A stretch of 53,509 nt of DNA, taken from positions 1 to 53,509 of the forward strand of contig CACJOA010000007.1 in assembly GCA_902594915.1 (NCBI GenBank), written 5' to 3'. Below, piece by piece: positions 1-8,729 of this stretch. Both the position numbers and the translations under genes were made by a program. The stretch is from an uncultured Pelagibacteraceae bacterium (GTDB lineage: Bacteria > Pseudomonadota > Alphaproteobacteria > Pelagibacterales > Pelagibacteraceae). Under the pieces are notes generated by a model. It saw only the letters and a program-made list of their open reading frames with translations. It searched no databases and was not told the DNA's origin. Position 1 is the first letter of the stretch. Each line of letters begins with the position of its first letter.

Positions 1-644
1 TGTCCAATATTAAATTCCTTAATAACTTTTATTTTTGAGAGAATTTTAGTAGATTTATAATCTAAACCATGACCCGCATGAACTTCAATACCTAAAGAGT
101 TTGCCAAGATACAACAATTTAAAATTCTTTTTAATTCATTCGAGTATCTTTTTTTTAATTTAACTTGGTTTGAAAGTTTACCAGTATGTATTTCTATACA
201 ATCTACTCCTAATCTTTTTGAAATTCTAATATCTGAAATTTTTGGATTTATAAATAGACTTGTTCTTATTCTTTTTTTTTTAAATTTAGATATGATAAAT
301 TTTAATTTTTTGTAATTTTTTTTTAAGTTAAGCCCCCCTTCGGTCGTTATCTCTTTTCTGTTTTCTGGAACAATACAGACAAAATTTGGCATAATCTTTA
401 AAGCAGTTTCTATCATCTTGCGATTTGTAGATATTTCTAAATTAACTAACAAATTTTTAATTGAACATATTTTTCTTGCATCTTTATCTTTAATGTGACG
501 TCTATCTTCCCTTAAATGTATAGTGATCGAGTCTGCTCCAGCTTTTTTAACAAATTTTGCTGCAAAAATAGGATCAGGATGAATTTCGCCTCTAGCATTT
601 CTTAATGTTGCGACATGATCAATATTTACACCTAATCTTCTCAC
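1..644 (-). CDS. pdxJ: Pyridoxine 5'-phosphate synthase PdxJ (partial, C-terminus beyond window)
   Basis: PdxJ condenses 1-deoxy-D-xylulose 5-phosphate with 3-amino-2-oxopropyl phosphate to make pyridoxine 5'-phosphate in the cytoplasm (DXP-dependent vitamin B6 route). About 214 codons are readable on the minus strand. Family motifs in order are GVNIDHVATLRNARG at the N-terminus, GADSITIHLREDRRHI near residue 40, TEGGLNL near residue 95, an IEIHTG strand, and EVHAGHGLDY near residue 190. The frame is still open at base 1 in a segment ending EFNIG, so only the end of the TIM barrel is missing. The start is a GTG at 644-642 overlapping the pyrE stop as GTGA, which implies translational coupling. 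It is the last visible gene of the dapA-to-pdxJ operon. Confidence 0.95.
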   Translation of the reverse strand, partial: MRRLGVNIDHVATLRNARGEIHPDPIFAAKFVKKAGADSITIHLREDRRHIKDKDARKICSIKNLLVNLEISTNRKMIETALKIMPNFVCIVPENRKEITTEGGLNLKKNYKKLKFIISKFKKKRIRTSLFINPKISDIRISKRLGVDCIEIHTGKLSNQVKLKKRYSNELKRILNCCILANSLGIEVHAGHGLDYKSTKILSKIKVIKEFNIG

Positions 645-1228
645 TTATTAAATCTGCTTCCCGGAATTGTTATTGGTATCGAAGATAAACTTTTTGGTAG
701 TTTATTTTTTTTATATGATGGTACTTTTAATTTTAGTTGTGATATTATTTTCCTTTTGATCTTTACAGATTTTTTATCAGATCTATCAATTATACACGCA
801 AATCCAAGTAACTGTCCTTTTGCTTTTTTAATAAGGCTCACACATTCCATGCTCGATTTGCCTGTAGTTATTACATCTTCTACAATTAAGACTTTTGATT
901 TTTTTCTAATTTGAAATCCTCTACGCAATGTAAATTTTCCTTTAACCCTCTCACAAAAAATAGTTTCTTTTTTTAAAATTTTTCCTATTTCGTACCCAAT
1001 TATTATCCCTCCCATTGCTGGAGATAAAATTAAATCAATTTTTTTAAAATTTTTATTAATTTTTGAAGCAAGAGATTTACAAATTGGTGTAGCTAATGAA
1101 GGTTTGCTTAAAAGTTTAGCACATTGAATATATCTGGATGAATGTAATCCTGAAGATAAAACAAAATGACCCTCTAATAAAGCATTAGTTTTTTTTAAAA
1201 TATTTAAGGATTTTTTGGGTGAAAGCAT
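641..1228 (-). CDS. pyrE: Orotate phosphoribosyltransferase
   Basis: PyrE transfers orotate onto PRPP to make orotidine 5'-phosphate, the fifth step of de novo pyrimidine synthesis. The 195-residue protein has the N-terminal family signature ALLEGHFVLSSGLHS (residues 17-30), a lysine-rich flexible loop near residues 95-112, and the PRPP-binding motif VLIVEDVITTGKS at residues 113-125 with its paired acidic residues. The ATG at 1226-1228 lies inside the 3' end of rsh, a 44-base same-strand overlap. No later start leaves the N-terminal signature intact, so the overlap appears real. The stop couples to pdxJ through GTGA. Other pyrimidine genes (pyrB and a pyrC-like gene) lie 20 kb away on the opposite strand. 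Confidence 0.95.
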   Translation of the reverse strand: MLSPKKSLNILKKTNALLEGHFVLSSGLHSSRYIQCAKLLSKPSLATPICKSLASKINKNFKKIDLILSPAMGGIIIGYEIGKILKKETIFCERVKGKFTLRRGFQIRKKSKVLIVEDVITTGKSSMECVSLIKKAKGQLLGFACIIDRSDKKSVKIKRKIISQLKLKVPSYKKNKLPKSLSSIPITIPGSRFNK

Positions 1229-2930
1229 TTCTTTTATCTTCGTGTCGTATTATCTTAAATTTTATACCTTTTTGTTTGAGCTCTGCAATAAAATTTGTGA
1301 AATTTTTTAAATCTCTTATAATAAGTTGAAATTTAAAGTTAATATAATTAGGGTTTTTACCAACCATTTCTAGGTTTGAAATATTCAATTTGTGTTCACC
1401 TATTAAAGAACTAACATTTCCTAATTGTCCAGGTTTGTCTGGTAGTGAAATCCACAAAGTTGTATTATATTTTTTAATTCTTTCTTGTTTTTTTTCACCT
1501 CTATCATGCCAATATCTTCTTATAGCTGATCTAGCTTTTCCAGTTTTTGTAGTTGGTATCCAATGTAAAGATGGTGATTGGTTTTTTGACGTAATAATAT
1601 TAACTCTATCACCATTTCTTAAGATTGTTTGTAGCTCACTTTTATTACCATTTATTTCACAACCAATCGCCGTATCTCCAATTTTAGTATGTACAGCATA
1701 CGCAAAATCAATTGAAGTAGCATCTTTTGGTAACTTTATTACCGAGCCTTTAGGTGTAAAACAAAAAACATTTTCTTGGAACATTTGTAGTTTAGTATAT
1801 TCATAAGAATGTTCTGGATTTTCATTTTTTTCAATTATTTCAACTAAATCTTTTAACCAATCATACTCTTTCCATGTTAAAGAATTAAATTTTTCAGAAG
1901 ACTTGTATTGCCAATGAGACGCAATACCTCTTTCAGCAAATTCATGCATTTCATTTGTTCTAATTTGTATTTCTATTGGTTTTTTATTTGAACCAATGAC
2001 TGAGGTATGAATTGATTTGTAACCATTAATTTTTGCTGAAGAAATATAATCTTTAAATTTACCAGGAATACAATTATATTCTTTATGAATTATTCCAAGA
2101 GTTTTATAACAATCATCAATATTTTTTAAAATAATTCTAAATCCAATAATATCTGTAATTTGTTCTAAAGAAACTCTTTTTTTCTGAACCTTTCTCCAAA
2201 TAGAAAACGGTGTTTTTTCTCTACCAAAAATTTCAGAAGTGACATTATTTTTGCTTAAAAGATAAATTAATTCTCTTGATTGACTTTTAAATATATCTTT
2301 TTTATCTAATTTAATTTCCTCAAGTCTTTTTTGTATTAAAGATCTTGCATCATTATTAAGTATCTCGAATGAAAGGTCCTCTAACTCATCACGGATTCTA
2401 TGCATACCCATTCTATCAGCTAATGGGGCATATATTTCCATTGTTTCTTGCGCTATTCTTTTTCTTTTGTCTTCACGGTTAATTGCTTTTATAGTCCTCA
2501 TATTATGTAATCGATCTGCAATCTTAACTAAAAGAACTCTAATATCTTTTGATGTAGCCAATATTAATTTTCTAAAATTTTCTGCTTTTGAATTTGATGA
2601 TGCAGTATTTTCTAATACAGATATTTTTGTAACACCATCTACTAAATCAGCTACCTCATCACCAAATTCTCCTTTGATGGTATCGTAAGTCGCAAAAGTA
2701 TCTTCAATTGTATCATGTAATAATCCTGTTGTAATTGTAGCACTATCCAATTTTAATTCTGTTAAAATATTTGCAACTTCAATCGGATGTACTGAATATG
2801 GATCACCTGAAGCTCTTTTTTGATTTCCATGTGCTTTAACAGCAAAATCGAATGCTTTATTCAATATTACAGGATTCAAAAATTTATTGTAAATTTTTAC
2901 TTTATTTATTAATTCTTTAGAATTTAACAT
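1185..2930 (-). CDS. rsh: Bifunctional (p)ppGpp synthetase/hydrolase, compact Rsh
   Basis: A RelA/SpoT-family stringent-response enzyme that makes and degrades (p)ppGpp. Seen in order: an HD hydrolase domain with the HD pair at H72-D73 (LLHDTIEDT) and VKIADRLHNMRT near 135-146; a synthetase domain at about 235-345 with KFKDYI (291-296), NGYKSIHT (302-309) and EIQIRT (320-325); a TGS domain at about 388-450; and a C-terminal ACT-like domain from about 491. Both catalytic halves look intact. The basic KFKD resembles the RxKD motif of bifunctional enzymes rather than the ExDD of synthetase-only RelA. At 581 residues it is about 120 shorter than E. coli SpoT: only about 40 residues separate TGS and ACT, so the helical and zinc-finger-like part is missing. 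Its 3' end overlaps pyrE by 44 bases. Confidence 0.95.
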   Translation of the reverse strand: MLNSKELINKVKIYNKFLNPVILNKAFDFAVKAHGNQKRASGDPYSVHPIEVANILTELKLDSATITTGLLHDTIEDTFATYDTIKGEFGDEVADLVDGVTKISVLENTASSNSKAENFRKLILATSKDIRVLLVKIADRLHNMRTIKAINREDKRKRIAQETMEIYAPLADRMGMHRIRDELEDLSFEILNNDARSLIQKRLEEIKLDKKDIFKSQSRELIYLLSKNNVTSEIFGREKTPFSIWRKVQKKRVSLEQITDIIGFRIILKNIDDCYKTLGIIHKEYNCIPGKFKDYISSAKINGYKSIHTSVIGSNKKPIEIQIRTNEMHEFAERGIASHWQYKSSEKFNSLTWKEYDWLKDLVEIIEKNENPEHSYEYTKLQMFQENVFCFTPKGSVIKLPKDATSIDFAYAVHTKIGDTAIGCEINGNKSELQTILRNGDRVNIITSKNQSPSLHWIPTTKTGKARSAIRRYWHDRGEKKQERIKKYNTTLWISLPDKPGQLGNVSSLIGEHKLNISNLEMVGKNPNYINFKFQLIIRDLKNFTNFIAELKQKGIKFKIIRHEDKRNAFTQKILKYFKKN

Positions 2931-2949
2931 TCTTTACTATATCATCAAT

Positions 2950-3462
2950 TCATATCTTTTTAATAGATCTAATGTCACTTTTGGGTAATAAAAAAATTAG
3001 TTTTTTAATATGTTCCTTAGTTTTGGGATGTTTCCAATTTTTATTTATTTCAAATAAGGGTAATAAAACAAAATTTCTTTGATGCATTCTAGGGTGAGGT
3101 AAAACAATATCTTTAAACGTTTTCATTTTTCCATAATCTATGATGTCAATATCACACTCCCGAGGAGAATTTTTATAAGATATTTTCCTACCTAAGGCTC
3201 TTTCTATCTTTTTGCATATTTTATATAAGTCTTTAATTGATAAGACTGTTCTTGCTTTTAAAATAATATTTAAAAATTTAGGATTTTTATGATTTGGCCA
3301 CGAAAGACTTTCATAAAAACTTGATGTTTCTAAAATTATAATATTTTCTTGAGTAAGCTTAAATTTGGCCTTTTCAATATTAATAACTCTATTGCCTAAA
3401 TTTGATCCAATTCCAAGATAAATATTTTTAACTTGATTTTCTGATATATCTAGCTTTATCAC
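2950..3462 (-). CDS. folK: 2-amino-4-hydroxy-6-hydroxymethyldihydropteridine pyrophosphokinase
   Basis: FolK (HPPK) transfers pyrophosphate from ATP to 6-hydroxymethyl-7,8-dihydropterin in folate synthesis. The 170-residue protein begins its core with [11 protein letters not shown] (about residues 15-25), then ETSSFYES, a KIERALGRK segment, and the HPPK signature [12 protein letters not shown] with the Mg-binding DxD, followed by [16 protein letters not shown]. These are diagnostic of the family. The start is GTG at 3462-3460, within the last 35 bases of smpB, and no better start is visible before the first core strand. It lies between smpB and rsh in the dapA operon; no folP or folB is adjacent. 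A gap of 19 bases separates it from rsh. Confidence 0.93.
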   Translation of the reverse strand: MIKLDISENQVKNIYLGIGSNLGNRVINIEKAKFKLTQENIIILETSSFYESLSWPNHKNPKFLNIILKARTVLSIKDLYKICKKIERALGRKISYKNSPRECDIDIIDYGKMKTFKDIVLPHPRMHQRNFVLLPLFEINKNWKHPKTKEHIKKLIFLLPKSDIRSIKKI

Positions 3463-3898
3463 GATCCCAATCTCGTCTTTTTTTTACAGCTCTTTTATCA
3501 AACTTTTTTTTTCCTTTTGCTATAGCAATTTCTATCTTAACCTTACCTTTTTTGAAATACATTTTCGTTGGAACTATAGTCAATCCTTCTCTTTGTATTT
3601 TGCCAATAAGTTTGTTTATTTCTCTTTTGTTTAGTAATAGTTTTCTTTCATCGTCTGGTTTATGATTTGAATAACTCGCTTGTTTGTATGAGGCTATATG
3701 TGAATTTATTAACACTATTTCTCCTTTTTTTTCAACAGCGTATGAGTCAGCAATATTTACTTTTCCATTTCTAATAGATTTTATTTCAGACCCTTTAAGA
3801 ACAATTCCTGCCTCTAAAAAATCTTGAAAAAAAAAATTAAATCCTGCTTTTCTATTCAAGCAAATAATTTTTAAACCAAAATTGGTTTTTTTGCTCAT
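3428..3898 (-). CDS. smpB: SsrA-binding protein SmpB
   Basis: SmpB binds tmRNA and places it in the ribosomal A site to rescue stalled ribosomes. The 156-residue protein matches the family over its whole length: a start region with [20 protein letters not shown], then [21 protein letters not shown], a beta-barrel core, and the basic C-terminal tail [20 protein letters not shown] that mimics an mRNA/decoding-centre contact. The ATG at 3898 shares its A with the dapA stop (TAATG), so translation is probably coupled. The 3' end overlaps folK by 35 bases. The tmRNA gene itself is not in this window. Confidence 0.96.
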   Translation of the reverse strand: MSKKTNFGLKIICLNRKAGFNFFFQDFLEAGIVLKGSEIKSIRNGKVNIADSYAVEKKGEIVLINSHIASYKQASYSNHKPDDERKLLLNKREINKLIGKIQREGLTIVPTKMYFKKGKVKIEIAIAKGKKKFDKRAVKKRRDWDRDKARYIRKSS

Positions 3899-4779
3899 TA
3901 GATTAATTTTGCAGATTGAAGTGCCTTTTTTACTATTTCTTTTGTGTTATTAGTTACTTTAACAAGTGGAAGTCTTACATCATCATCACAAAGATCTAAT
4001 AATTTTGCAGCATATTTTACAGGGCTGGGATTGCTTTCAACAAACATTGAATGATGAAGAGGCTGTAAAATTTTATCAAGCTTACTTGCTTCGGTATTTG
4101 AAGTCTCATCTTTATCTACAGAAAATTTTTGAAATTTAGAACAAAGTTTTGGGGCTATATTAGCAGTAACACTAATAGCACCAACGCCACCTCTTTTATT
4201 AAATTCGAGGGCATTATCGTCATTACCAGTTAATTGAATAAAATCTTTACCAAGTTTTTTTAAGGTTTGATCCACTCTATTTAAATCACCTGTTGCGTCT
4301 TTCACCCCAACTATGTTTTTTAACTCATAAAGTCTTGCCATTGTTTCAACCGTCATATCAATTACAGATCTACCTGGTATATTATAAATAATGATAGGAA
4401 TTCCACAGTTTTCATTAATAGCCTTGTAATGCTGAAATAAGCCCTCTTGTGTAGGTTTGTTGTAATATGGAGTAACAATTAGAGCCCCATTAGCACCCAT
4501 TTTCTCTGCATGCGAAGTTAAAGAAATAGCCTCCTCAGTTGAATTTGATCCAGTGCCAGCAATCACTGGTAATTTTCCCTTACTCTCTTTTACACATAAA
4601 TCTATTACTCTTTGATGTTCATCATGGCTTAAAGTTGGTGATTCACCAGTTGTTCCAGCAGGTACCAACCCACTTGTTCCATTTTCAATATGAAAATGAA
4701 TTAGCTTGATGTATGATTCTTCATCTAATTTATTATTTTTAAATGGGGTGACTAAAGCAACATTTGAACCTTTAAACAT
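3898..4779 (-). CDS. dapA: 4-hydroxy-tetrahydrodipicolinate synthase
   Basis: DapA condenses pyruvate with aspartate semialdehyde at the head of the lysine and diaminopimelate branch. The 293-residue TIM barrel carries the Schiff-base lysine K160 in VGVKDATGD, the catalytic tyrosine Y132 in IIYNIPGR, the TT pair in [11 protein letters not shown] (residues 40-50) and the [11 protein letters not shown] loop. Length is normal for the family (about 292 in E. coli). It is the promoter-proximal gene of the dapA-smpB-folK-rsh-pyrE-pdxJ operon and is divergent from the lytic transglycosylase across 48 bases. Diaminopimelate feeds peptidoglycan, which fits the divergent murein enzyme, though shared control is only inference. 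Confidence 0.97.
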   Translation of the reverse strand: MFKGSNVALVTPFKNNKLDEESYIKLIHFHIENGTSGLVPAGTTGESPTLSHDEHQRVIDLCVKESKGKLPVIAGTGSNSTEEAISLTSHAEKMGANGALIVTPYYNKPTQEGLFQHYKAINENCGIPIIIYNIPGRSVIDMTVETMARLYELKNIVGVKDATGDLNRVDQTLKKLGKDFIQLTGNDDNALEFNKRGGVGAISVTANIAPKLCSKFQKFSVDKDETSNTEASKLDKILQPLHHSMFVESNPSPVKYAAKLLDLCDDDVRLPLVKVTNNTKEIVKKALQSAKLI

Positions 4780-4827
4780 AAATACTTATAACATAGATTA
4801 AAGATTCATATAGTAAAGATAAAGATT
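4780..4827. promoter_or_regulatory. Divergent promoter region dapA / slt
   Basis: These 48 bases separate two divergent start codons, so promoters for both directions should be here or just inside the genes. On the plus strand TATAGT at 4809-4814 is a fair -10 candidate for slt without a convincing -35. On the minus strand TGTTATAAG ends at 4785, too close to the dapA ATG to be its -10 unless the message is leaderless. The function is inferred mainly from gene orientation. Confidence 0.4.
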
Positions 4828-7038
4828 ATGTCAAAAAAATTCTTATTTTTAATAATTTTGTTTCAACTTATAGGTTTAATATTTAAAGCGTCATCTGAGA
4901 TTATTCCTATTAAAAAACCTATCTTATCAGAAAAAGAAACTCAAAAAAAATTGTTAATTGACGTATTAAAACCTTTACCAAAACCTGTTTTGAATAAGAT
5001 AATTAAATCTGAGAAAAAAGAAACAAAAGATGTAAAAAGCAAAAAGATAGGTTTTATTTTACCAAAGAAAAAACCTCTTATCGCCGGTACTAAAAAAGTA
5101 TCAAAAAACGTTAAAATATCTAAATTTTATAGTAAAAAAGATTTTAATTTTGCAAAAAAAGCAATTGAAGAAATGAAAAAGGCTAAATGGCCATCAGCTA
5201 TTAAATATTCTAAAAAAGCTAAAGATAAATCTATATATAATTTTATACAGTGGCGACATTTACTTACTAAGGGAAATAGAGCCTCATTTAATGATTATAA
5301 AAAATTTATTCAATCAAATGAAAATTATCCTAGAATCGGTAGAGTAAAATATTTAGCTGAGCATAAACTCTCAACTGAAAAGTTATCACCTAAAAAAATA
5401 ATTGAATGGTTTGGTTCATCAGAACCTTTAAGTGGATTTGGTAAAATGATACTTGGAGAAAGCTTTATTTTGATAAATGAATTAGAAAAAGGTAAAAAAC
5501 AAATTAAAGAGGGTTGGATTACTGCAGAATTATCAAAATCAGAATTAAGATTTTACAGAAAAAAATTCAAGAAATATTTGACTGCAAAAGATCATATTAA
5601 AAGAGCTGATTATCTTGCGTGGAATAATAAATATTGGGATTTAAAAAGAATGTTAAGATATTTACCAAAAGATTATGAATTACTTTACAATGCCAGACAA
5701 CTTTTAATGAGTAAGTCTTATGGAGTGGATAATGCTATTTCAAAAGTCCCTTTAAAATTTAAAAATGATGCAGGTTTAAATTACGACCGGCTTAAATGGA
5801 GAAGAAAAAGAGGCAGGGTTGATAGTTCAGTAGAAATTTTATTAAAAATTAAAAATAATAAAGAATATTTGGTAAGACCAGACAAATGGTGGATTGAAAG
5901 AGAAATTATATCGAGATCATTAATATATAAAAAAAAATATGAACTAGCATATAAAATCTCAAGTAATCATGCGTTAACAGAAGGTTCTGAATTTGCAGCA
6001 GCTGAATGGATGAGCGGATGGATAGCGTTAAGTTTTTTAAATGATCCACTTTTAGCAAAAGATCATTTTGAAAAATTTTACGATAACGTAGGTTACCCAA
6101 TTAGTCTAGCAAGAGGTGCTTATTGGCTTGGGCGCACTTATCAAAAAATCGGTAATAAAGATTTATCTTTAAAATGGTTTTTAGAGGCCTCAAATTATTT
6201 AACAACTTATTATGGTCAATTAGCTTTTATGGAAATAAACCCAAATATTAAGTTTGAACTTTCGAAAGATCTTAAAATTAAAAAAGAATATCGTGATTAT
6301 TTTTATAAAAAAGAAATTGTTAAAACTATTTATTTGTTAGATGAACTAGATGAGGATAAATATACAAAACATATGCTAAGACACTTAGCAAATGATGATA
6401 TTAACAATGGTAGTGAAGTATTAGCAGCAGAACTTGCAACAAAAATTGAACGTTTTGATTTTGCAATACAAATTTCAAAAATAGCTTCCTACGAGAAAAG
6501 ATTTCACAATAAATTTAATTATCCAATTATAAATACACCAAATTACATTAATGGAAGAAAAATACCTGAAAGAGCACTTATCTTATCAATTATTAGACAA
6601 GAAAGTGAATTTGACATAAGTGCAAATAGTCATGCTGGTGCAAAGGGATTAATGCAATTAATGCCCTATACAGCTAAGTTAGTAGCCAAACAAGCAAAAC
6701 TTCCATATTCAAGATCAAGACTAACTACAGATCCAGAATATAATATAAACTTAGGATCTCATTACATTGCTGGTTTAATTCTTGAGTACGATGGAGCCTA
6801 TCCTTTTGCGGTTGCTGCTTACAATGCTGGGCCTAAAAGAGTTCGATATTGGAAGAGATTAAATAAAAATCCACAAAAAGATCAAATTAATTATGTTGAT
6901 TGGATTGAGTTAATAAAATTTAGGGAAACTAGAAATTATGTACAAAGAGTTTTAGAGAATTATAATGTTTATAGATATATTTTAGAACAAAAACCTATTC
7001 TTATGAAAGACTTTTTTAGAAACAATCCATTATTTTAA
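4828..7038 (+). CDS. slt: Soluble lytic murein transglycosylase (Slt-type)
   Basis: The enzyme cleaves the MurNAc-GlcNAc bond of peptidoglycan to give 1,6-anhydromuropeptides in the periplasm. The 736-residue protein starts with a hydrophobic signal peptide (roughly residues 4-22), followed by a K/P-rich, probably disordered linker to about residue 110. A long alpha-helical, TPR-like superhelix comes next (about 110-570), and then the C-terminal SLT domain. The SLT domain shows ALILSIIRQESEFD with catalytic E592, GAKGLMQLMPYTA and AVAAYNAGP. The order of superhelix then SLT matches Slt70 of E. coli. It is a single-gene unit, divergent from dapA and convergent with the tRNA-Ser gene only 4 bases past its stop, which leaves no room for a hairpin terminator of its own. 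Confidence 0.93.
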   Translation: MSKKFLFLIILFQLIGLIFKASSEIIPIKKPILSEKETQKKLLIDVLKPLPKPVLNKIIKSEKKETKDVKSKKIGFILPKKKPLIAGTKKVSKNVKISKFYSKKDFNFAKKAIEEMKKAKWPSAIKYSKKAKDKSIYNFIQWRHLLTKGNRASFNDYKKFIQSNENYPRIGRVKYLAEHKLSTEKLSPKKIIEWFGSSEPLSGFGKMILGESFILINELEKGKKQIKEGWITAELSKSELRFYRKKFKKYLTAKDHIKRADYLAWNNKYWDLKRMLRYLPKDYELLYNARQLLMSKSYGVDNAISKVPLKFKNDAGLNYDRLKWRRKRGRVDSSVEILLKIKNNKEYLVRPDKWWIEREIISRSLIYKKKYELAYKISSNHALTEGSEFAAAEWMSGWIALSFLNDPLLAKDHFEKFYDNVGYPISLARGAYWLGRTYQKIGNKDLSLKWFLEASNYLTTYYGQLAFMEINPNIKFELSKDLKIKKEYRDYFYKKEIVKTIYLLDELDEDKYTKHMLRHLANDDINNGSEVLAAELATKIERFDFAIQISKIASYEKRFHNKFNYPIINTPNYINGRKIPERALILSIIRQESEFDISANSHAGAKGLMQLMPYTAKLVAKQAKLPYSRSRLTTDPEYNINLGSHYIAGLILEYDGAYPFAVAAYNAGPKRVRYWKRLNKNPQKDQINYVDWIELIKFRETRNYVQRVLENYNVYRYILEQKPILMKDFFRNNPLF

Positions 7039-7042
7039 CTAG

Positions 7043-7134
7043 TGGCGGAAGAGGAGGGATTCGAACCCTCGGTACAAGTTTCCTCGCACGGTCATTTAGC
7101 AAACGACTGGTTTAAGCCTCTCACCCACTCTTCC
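7043..7134 (-). tRNA. tRNA-Ser (GCU)
   Basis: On the minus strand the 92-base sequence folds as a class II tRNA. The acceptor stem GGAAGAG (from 7134) pairs with CTCTTCC, followed by discriminator G and an encoded CCA (7045-7043). The anticodon stem GTCGT/ATGAC holds the loop TTGCTAA with anticodon GCT at 7100-7098, and there is a long variable arm, as expected for serine. The T arm GAGGGTTCGAATCCCTC is perfect. It decodes AGC and AGU. The gene is convergent with slt, 4 bases from its stop codon, and is divergent from soxB. Confidence 0.97.
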
Positions 7135-7197
7135 AGGAATTTTGATACTTTTGATTGTATTGAATAATTAATATTTATAAAGTAATTATTCTATATA
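7135..7197 (+). promoter_or_regulatory. Probable promoter region of the sox operon
   Basis: The 63 bases between the 5' end of the tRNA-Ser gene and the soxB ATG must hold the sox promoter and, divergently, the tRNA promoter. A weak pair can be read on the plus strand: TTGATT at 7151-7156 and TATAAA at 7176-7181, with a non-ideal 19-base spacer. No glycine-riboswitch-like structure is present, which is relevant because glycine is a product of sarcosine oxidation. No strong operator palindrome is visible. Confidence 0.35.
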
Positions 7198-8451
7198 ATG
7201 AAAAATAATTATTCTTTATTTTCACTGCTTAAAAATGCTTTTTCATATCATGAAAATTGGGAAAAAGCATGGAAAGATCCAGAACCAAAAAAAGAATATG
7301 ATGCTGTAATTGTAGGAGGTGGTGGCCACGGATTAGCTACATCATATTATCTTGCCAAAAAACACAACATGAAAAATATTGCAGTTGTTGAAAAAGGATG
7401 GATTGGAGGTGGAAATACAGGAAGAAATACAACGATTATAAGATCCAATTATCTTTGGGATGCAAGTGCTGGTCTTTATGATCATGCGTTAAAAATTTGG
7501 GAGGGTTTATCACAAGAACTCAATTACAATGTAATGTTTAGTCAAAGAGGAGTAATGAATCTTGCTCATAATTTACAAGATGTTAGAGACCTTAAGAGAA
7601 GAACTCACGCAAATAGACTTAATGGGATAGATGCGGTTTATTTAAACACAGAACAAGTTAAGAAATTTTGTCCAATTATTAATACTTCTCCTGATATTCG
7701 TTATCCTGTATTAGGTGGAACTCTTCAACGAAGAGCTGGAACGGCAAGACATGATGCGGTTGCTTGGGGTTATGCTCGTGCTGCAGATGAAATGGGAGTT
7801 GATATAATTCAAAATTGTGAAGTTAAAGGTATTAAAAGAAATGGCGATAGTGTTGAGGGAATTGAGACAACAAAAGGATTTATTAAAACAAAAAAAATTG
7901 GTGTAGTTACAGCTGGTCATTCAAGTGTAATTGCAAATATGGCTGGATTGAAATTACCTTTAGAAAGTAAACCCCTTCAAGCCCTTGTATCAGAACCAGT
8001 TAAACCGATTATTGATACTGTTGTAATGTCTAATGCTGTGCATGCATATGTAAGCCAATCAGATAAAGGGGAATTAGTTATCGGAGCAGGTACAGACGAT
8101 TATGTATCTTATTCTCAAAAAGGTAGCCATGATATAATAGAGGGCACTTTAAATGCTATCTTAGAATTATATCCAATATTTAGTAGAATGAAAATGTTAA
8201 GACAATGGGGTGGCATTGTTGATATATGTCCCGATGCAAGCCCTATAATCAGTAAAACCTCCATTAAAGGATTATATTTTAATTGTGGTTGGGGAACTGG
8301 TGGATTTAAGGCAACGCCTGGATCAGGTGATTTGTTTGCGCACACTATTGCAAATGATGAACCACATAAATTAAATGCTGCATTTAATATTAATAGATTC
8401 GTAAGTGGAGATTTAGTTGATGAACATGGGGCAGCAGCTGTGGCACACTAA
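7198..8451 (+). CDS. soxB: Heterotetrameric sarcosine oxidase, beta subunit
   Basis: SoxB carries the sarcosine-oxidising site of the four-subunit enzyme, which converts sarcosine, O2 and tetrahydrofolate to glycine, H2O2 and 5,10-methylene-THF. The 417-residue protein has an N-terminal FAD-binding Rossmann motif [17 protein letters not shown] (about 38-54), [15 protein letters not shown], and [21 protein letters not shown], where H185 aligns with the histidine known to bind FMN covalently in characterised SoxB proteins. The C-terminal [18 protein letters not shown] motif (about 360-377) is typical of this FAD amine-oxidase family. It is the first gene of soxBDAG, and its stop overlaps the soxD ATG (TAATG). 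Dimethylglycine oxidase is a related alternative, but the four-gene layout decides for heterotetrameric Sox. Confidence 0.96.
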   Translation: MKNNYSLFSLLKNAFSYHENWEKAWKDPEPKKEYDAVIVGGGGHGLATSYYLAKKHNMKNIAVVEKGWIGGGNTGRNTTIIRSNYLWDASAGLYDHALKIWEGLSQELNYNVMFSQRGVMNLAHNLQDVRDLKRRTHANRLNGIDAVYLNTEQVKKFCPIINTSPDIRYPVLGGTLQRRAGTARHDAVAWGYARAADEMGVDIIQNCEVKGIKRNGDSVEGIETTKGFIKTKKIGVVTAGHSSVIANMAGLKLPLESKPLQALVSEPVKPIIDTVVMSNAVHAYVSQSDKGELVIGAGTDDYVSYSQKGSHDIIEGTLNAILELYPIFSRMKMLRQWGGIVDICPDASPIISKTSIKGLYFNCGWGTGGFKATPGSGDLFAHTIANDEPHKLNAAFNINRFVSGDLVDEHGAAAVAH

Positions 8452-8726
8452 TGTTTATAATTAATTGTCCATACTGTGGTGAACGAGAACAAAGTGAATT
8501 TAAAGCTGGTGGTGAAGCACATATTGTAAGACCTAAACAACCAACAGAATTAAGTGATGATCAATGGGCGGAATACCTTTTTATGAGAAAGAACATAAAA
8601 GGTGTTCAATTCGAAAGATGGGTTCATGTACATGGATGTCGAAAATGGTTTAATGTGGTTCGAGATACATCTAATGATATGATTAAAGCGGTTTATAAAA
8701 TGGGTGAAAAACCTCCGAGTATATAG
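8451..8726 (+). CDS. soxD: Sarcosine oxidase, delta subunit
   Basis: This is the small zinc-binding subunit of heterotetrameric sarcosine oxidase. The 91-residue protein has CPYCG at residues 6-10 and VHVHGCRKWFN at about 58-68, giving candidate zinc ligands C6, C9, H59 and C63, which matches the Cys3His site of the family. It also shows the conserved RPKQP segment and a WAEYLFMRKN helix. Length is normal for SoxD. The ATG overlaps the soxB stop, and the stop is 3 bases from the soxA ATG, so translation is probably coupled. It has no known catalytic role apart from assembly and stability. Confidence 0.95.
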   Translation: MFIINCPYCGEREQSEFKAGGEAHIVRPKQPTELSDDQWAEYLFMRKNIKGVQFERWVHVHGCRKWFNVVRDTSNDMIKAVYKMGEKPPSI

Positions 8727-8729
8727 ATA

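Noticed and set aside
1390-1806. 138-codon open frame on the plus strand opposite rsh
   Set aside because: Antisense to conserved rsh domains. The translation is a hydrophobic Leu/Ile/Ser-rich sequence typical of mirror frames of AT-rich genes, with no recognisable motif or start signal.
7043-7197. tRNA-Ser as an integration site for the sox-transporter block
   Set aside because: The block lies on the 5' side of the tRNA, whereas integrating elements normally use the 3' end. No integrase, no repeated tRNA 3' fragment and no composition shift were seen.
7135-7197. Glycine riboswitch before soxB
   Set aside because: The 63-base gap, shared with the tRNA promoter, is too short and lacks the conserved glycine aptamer core.
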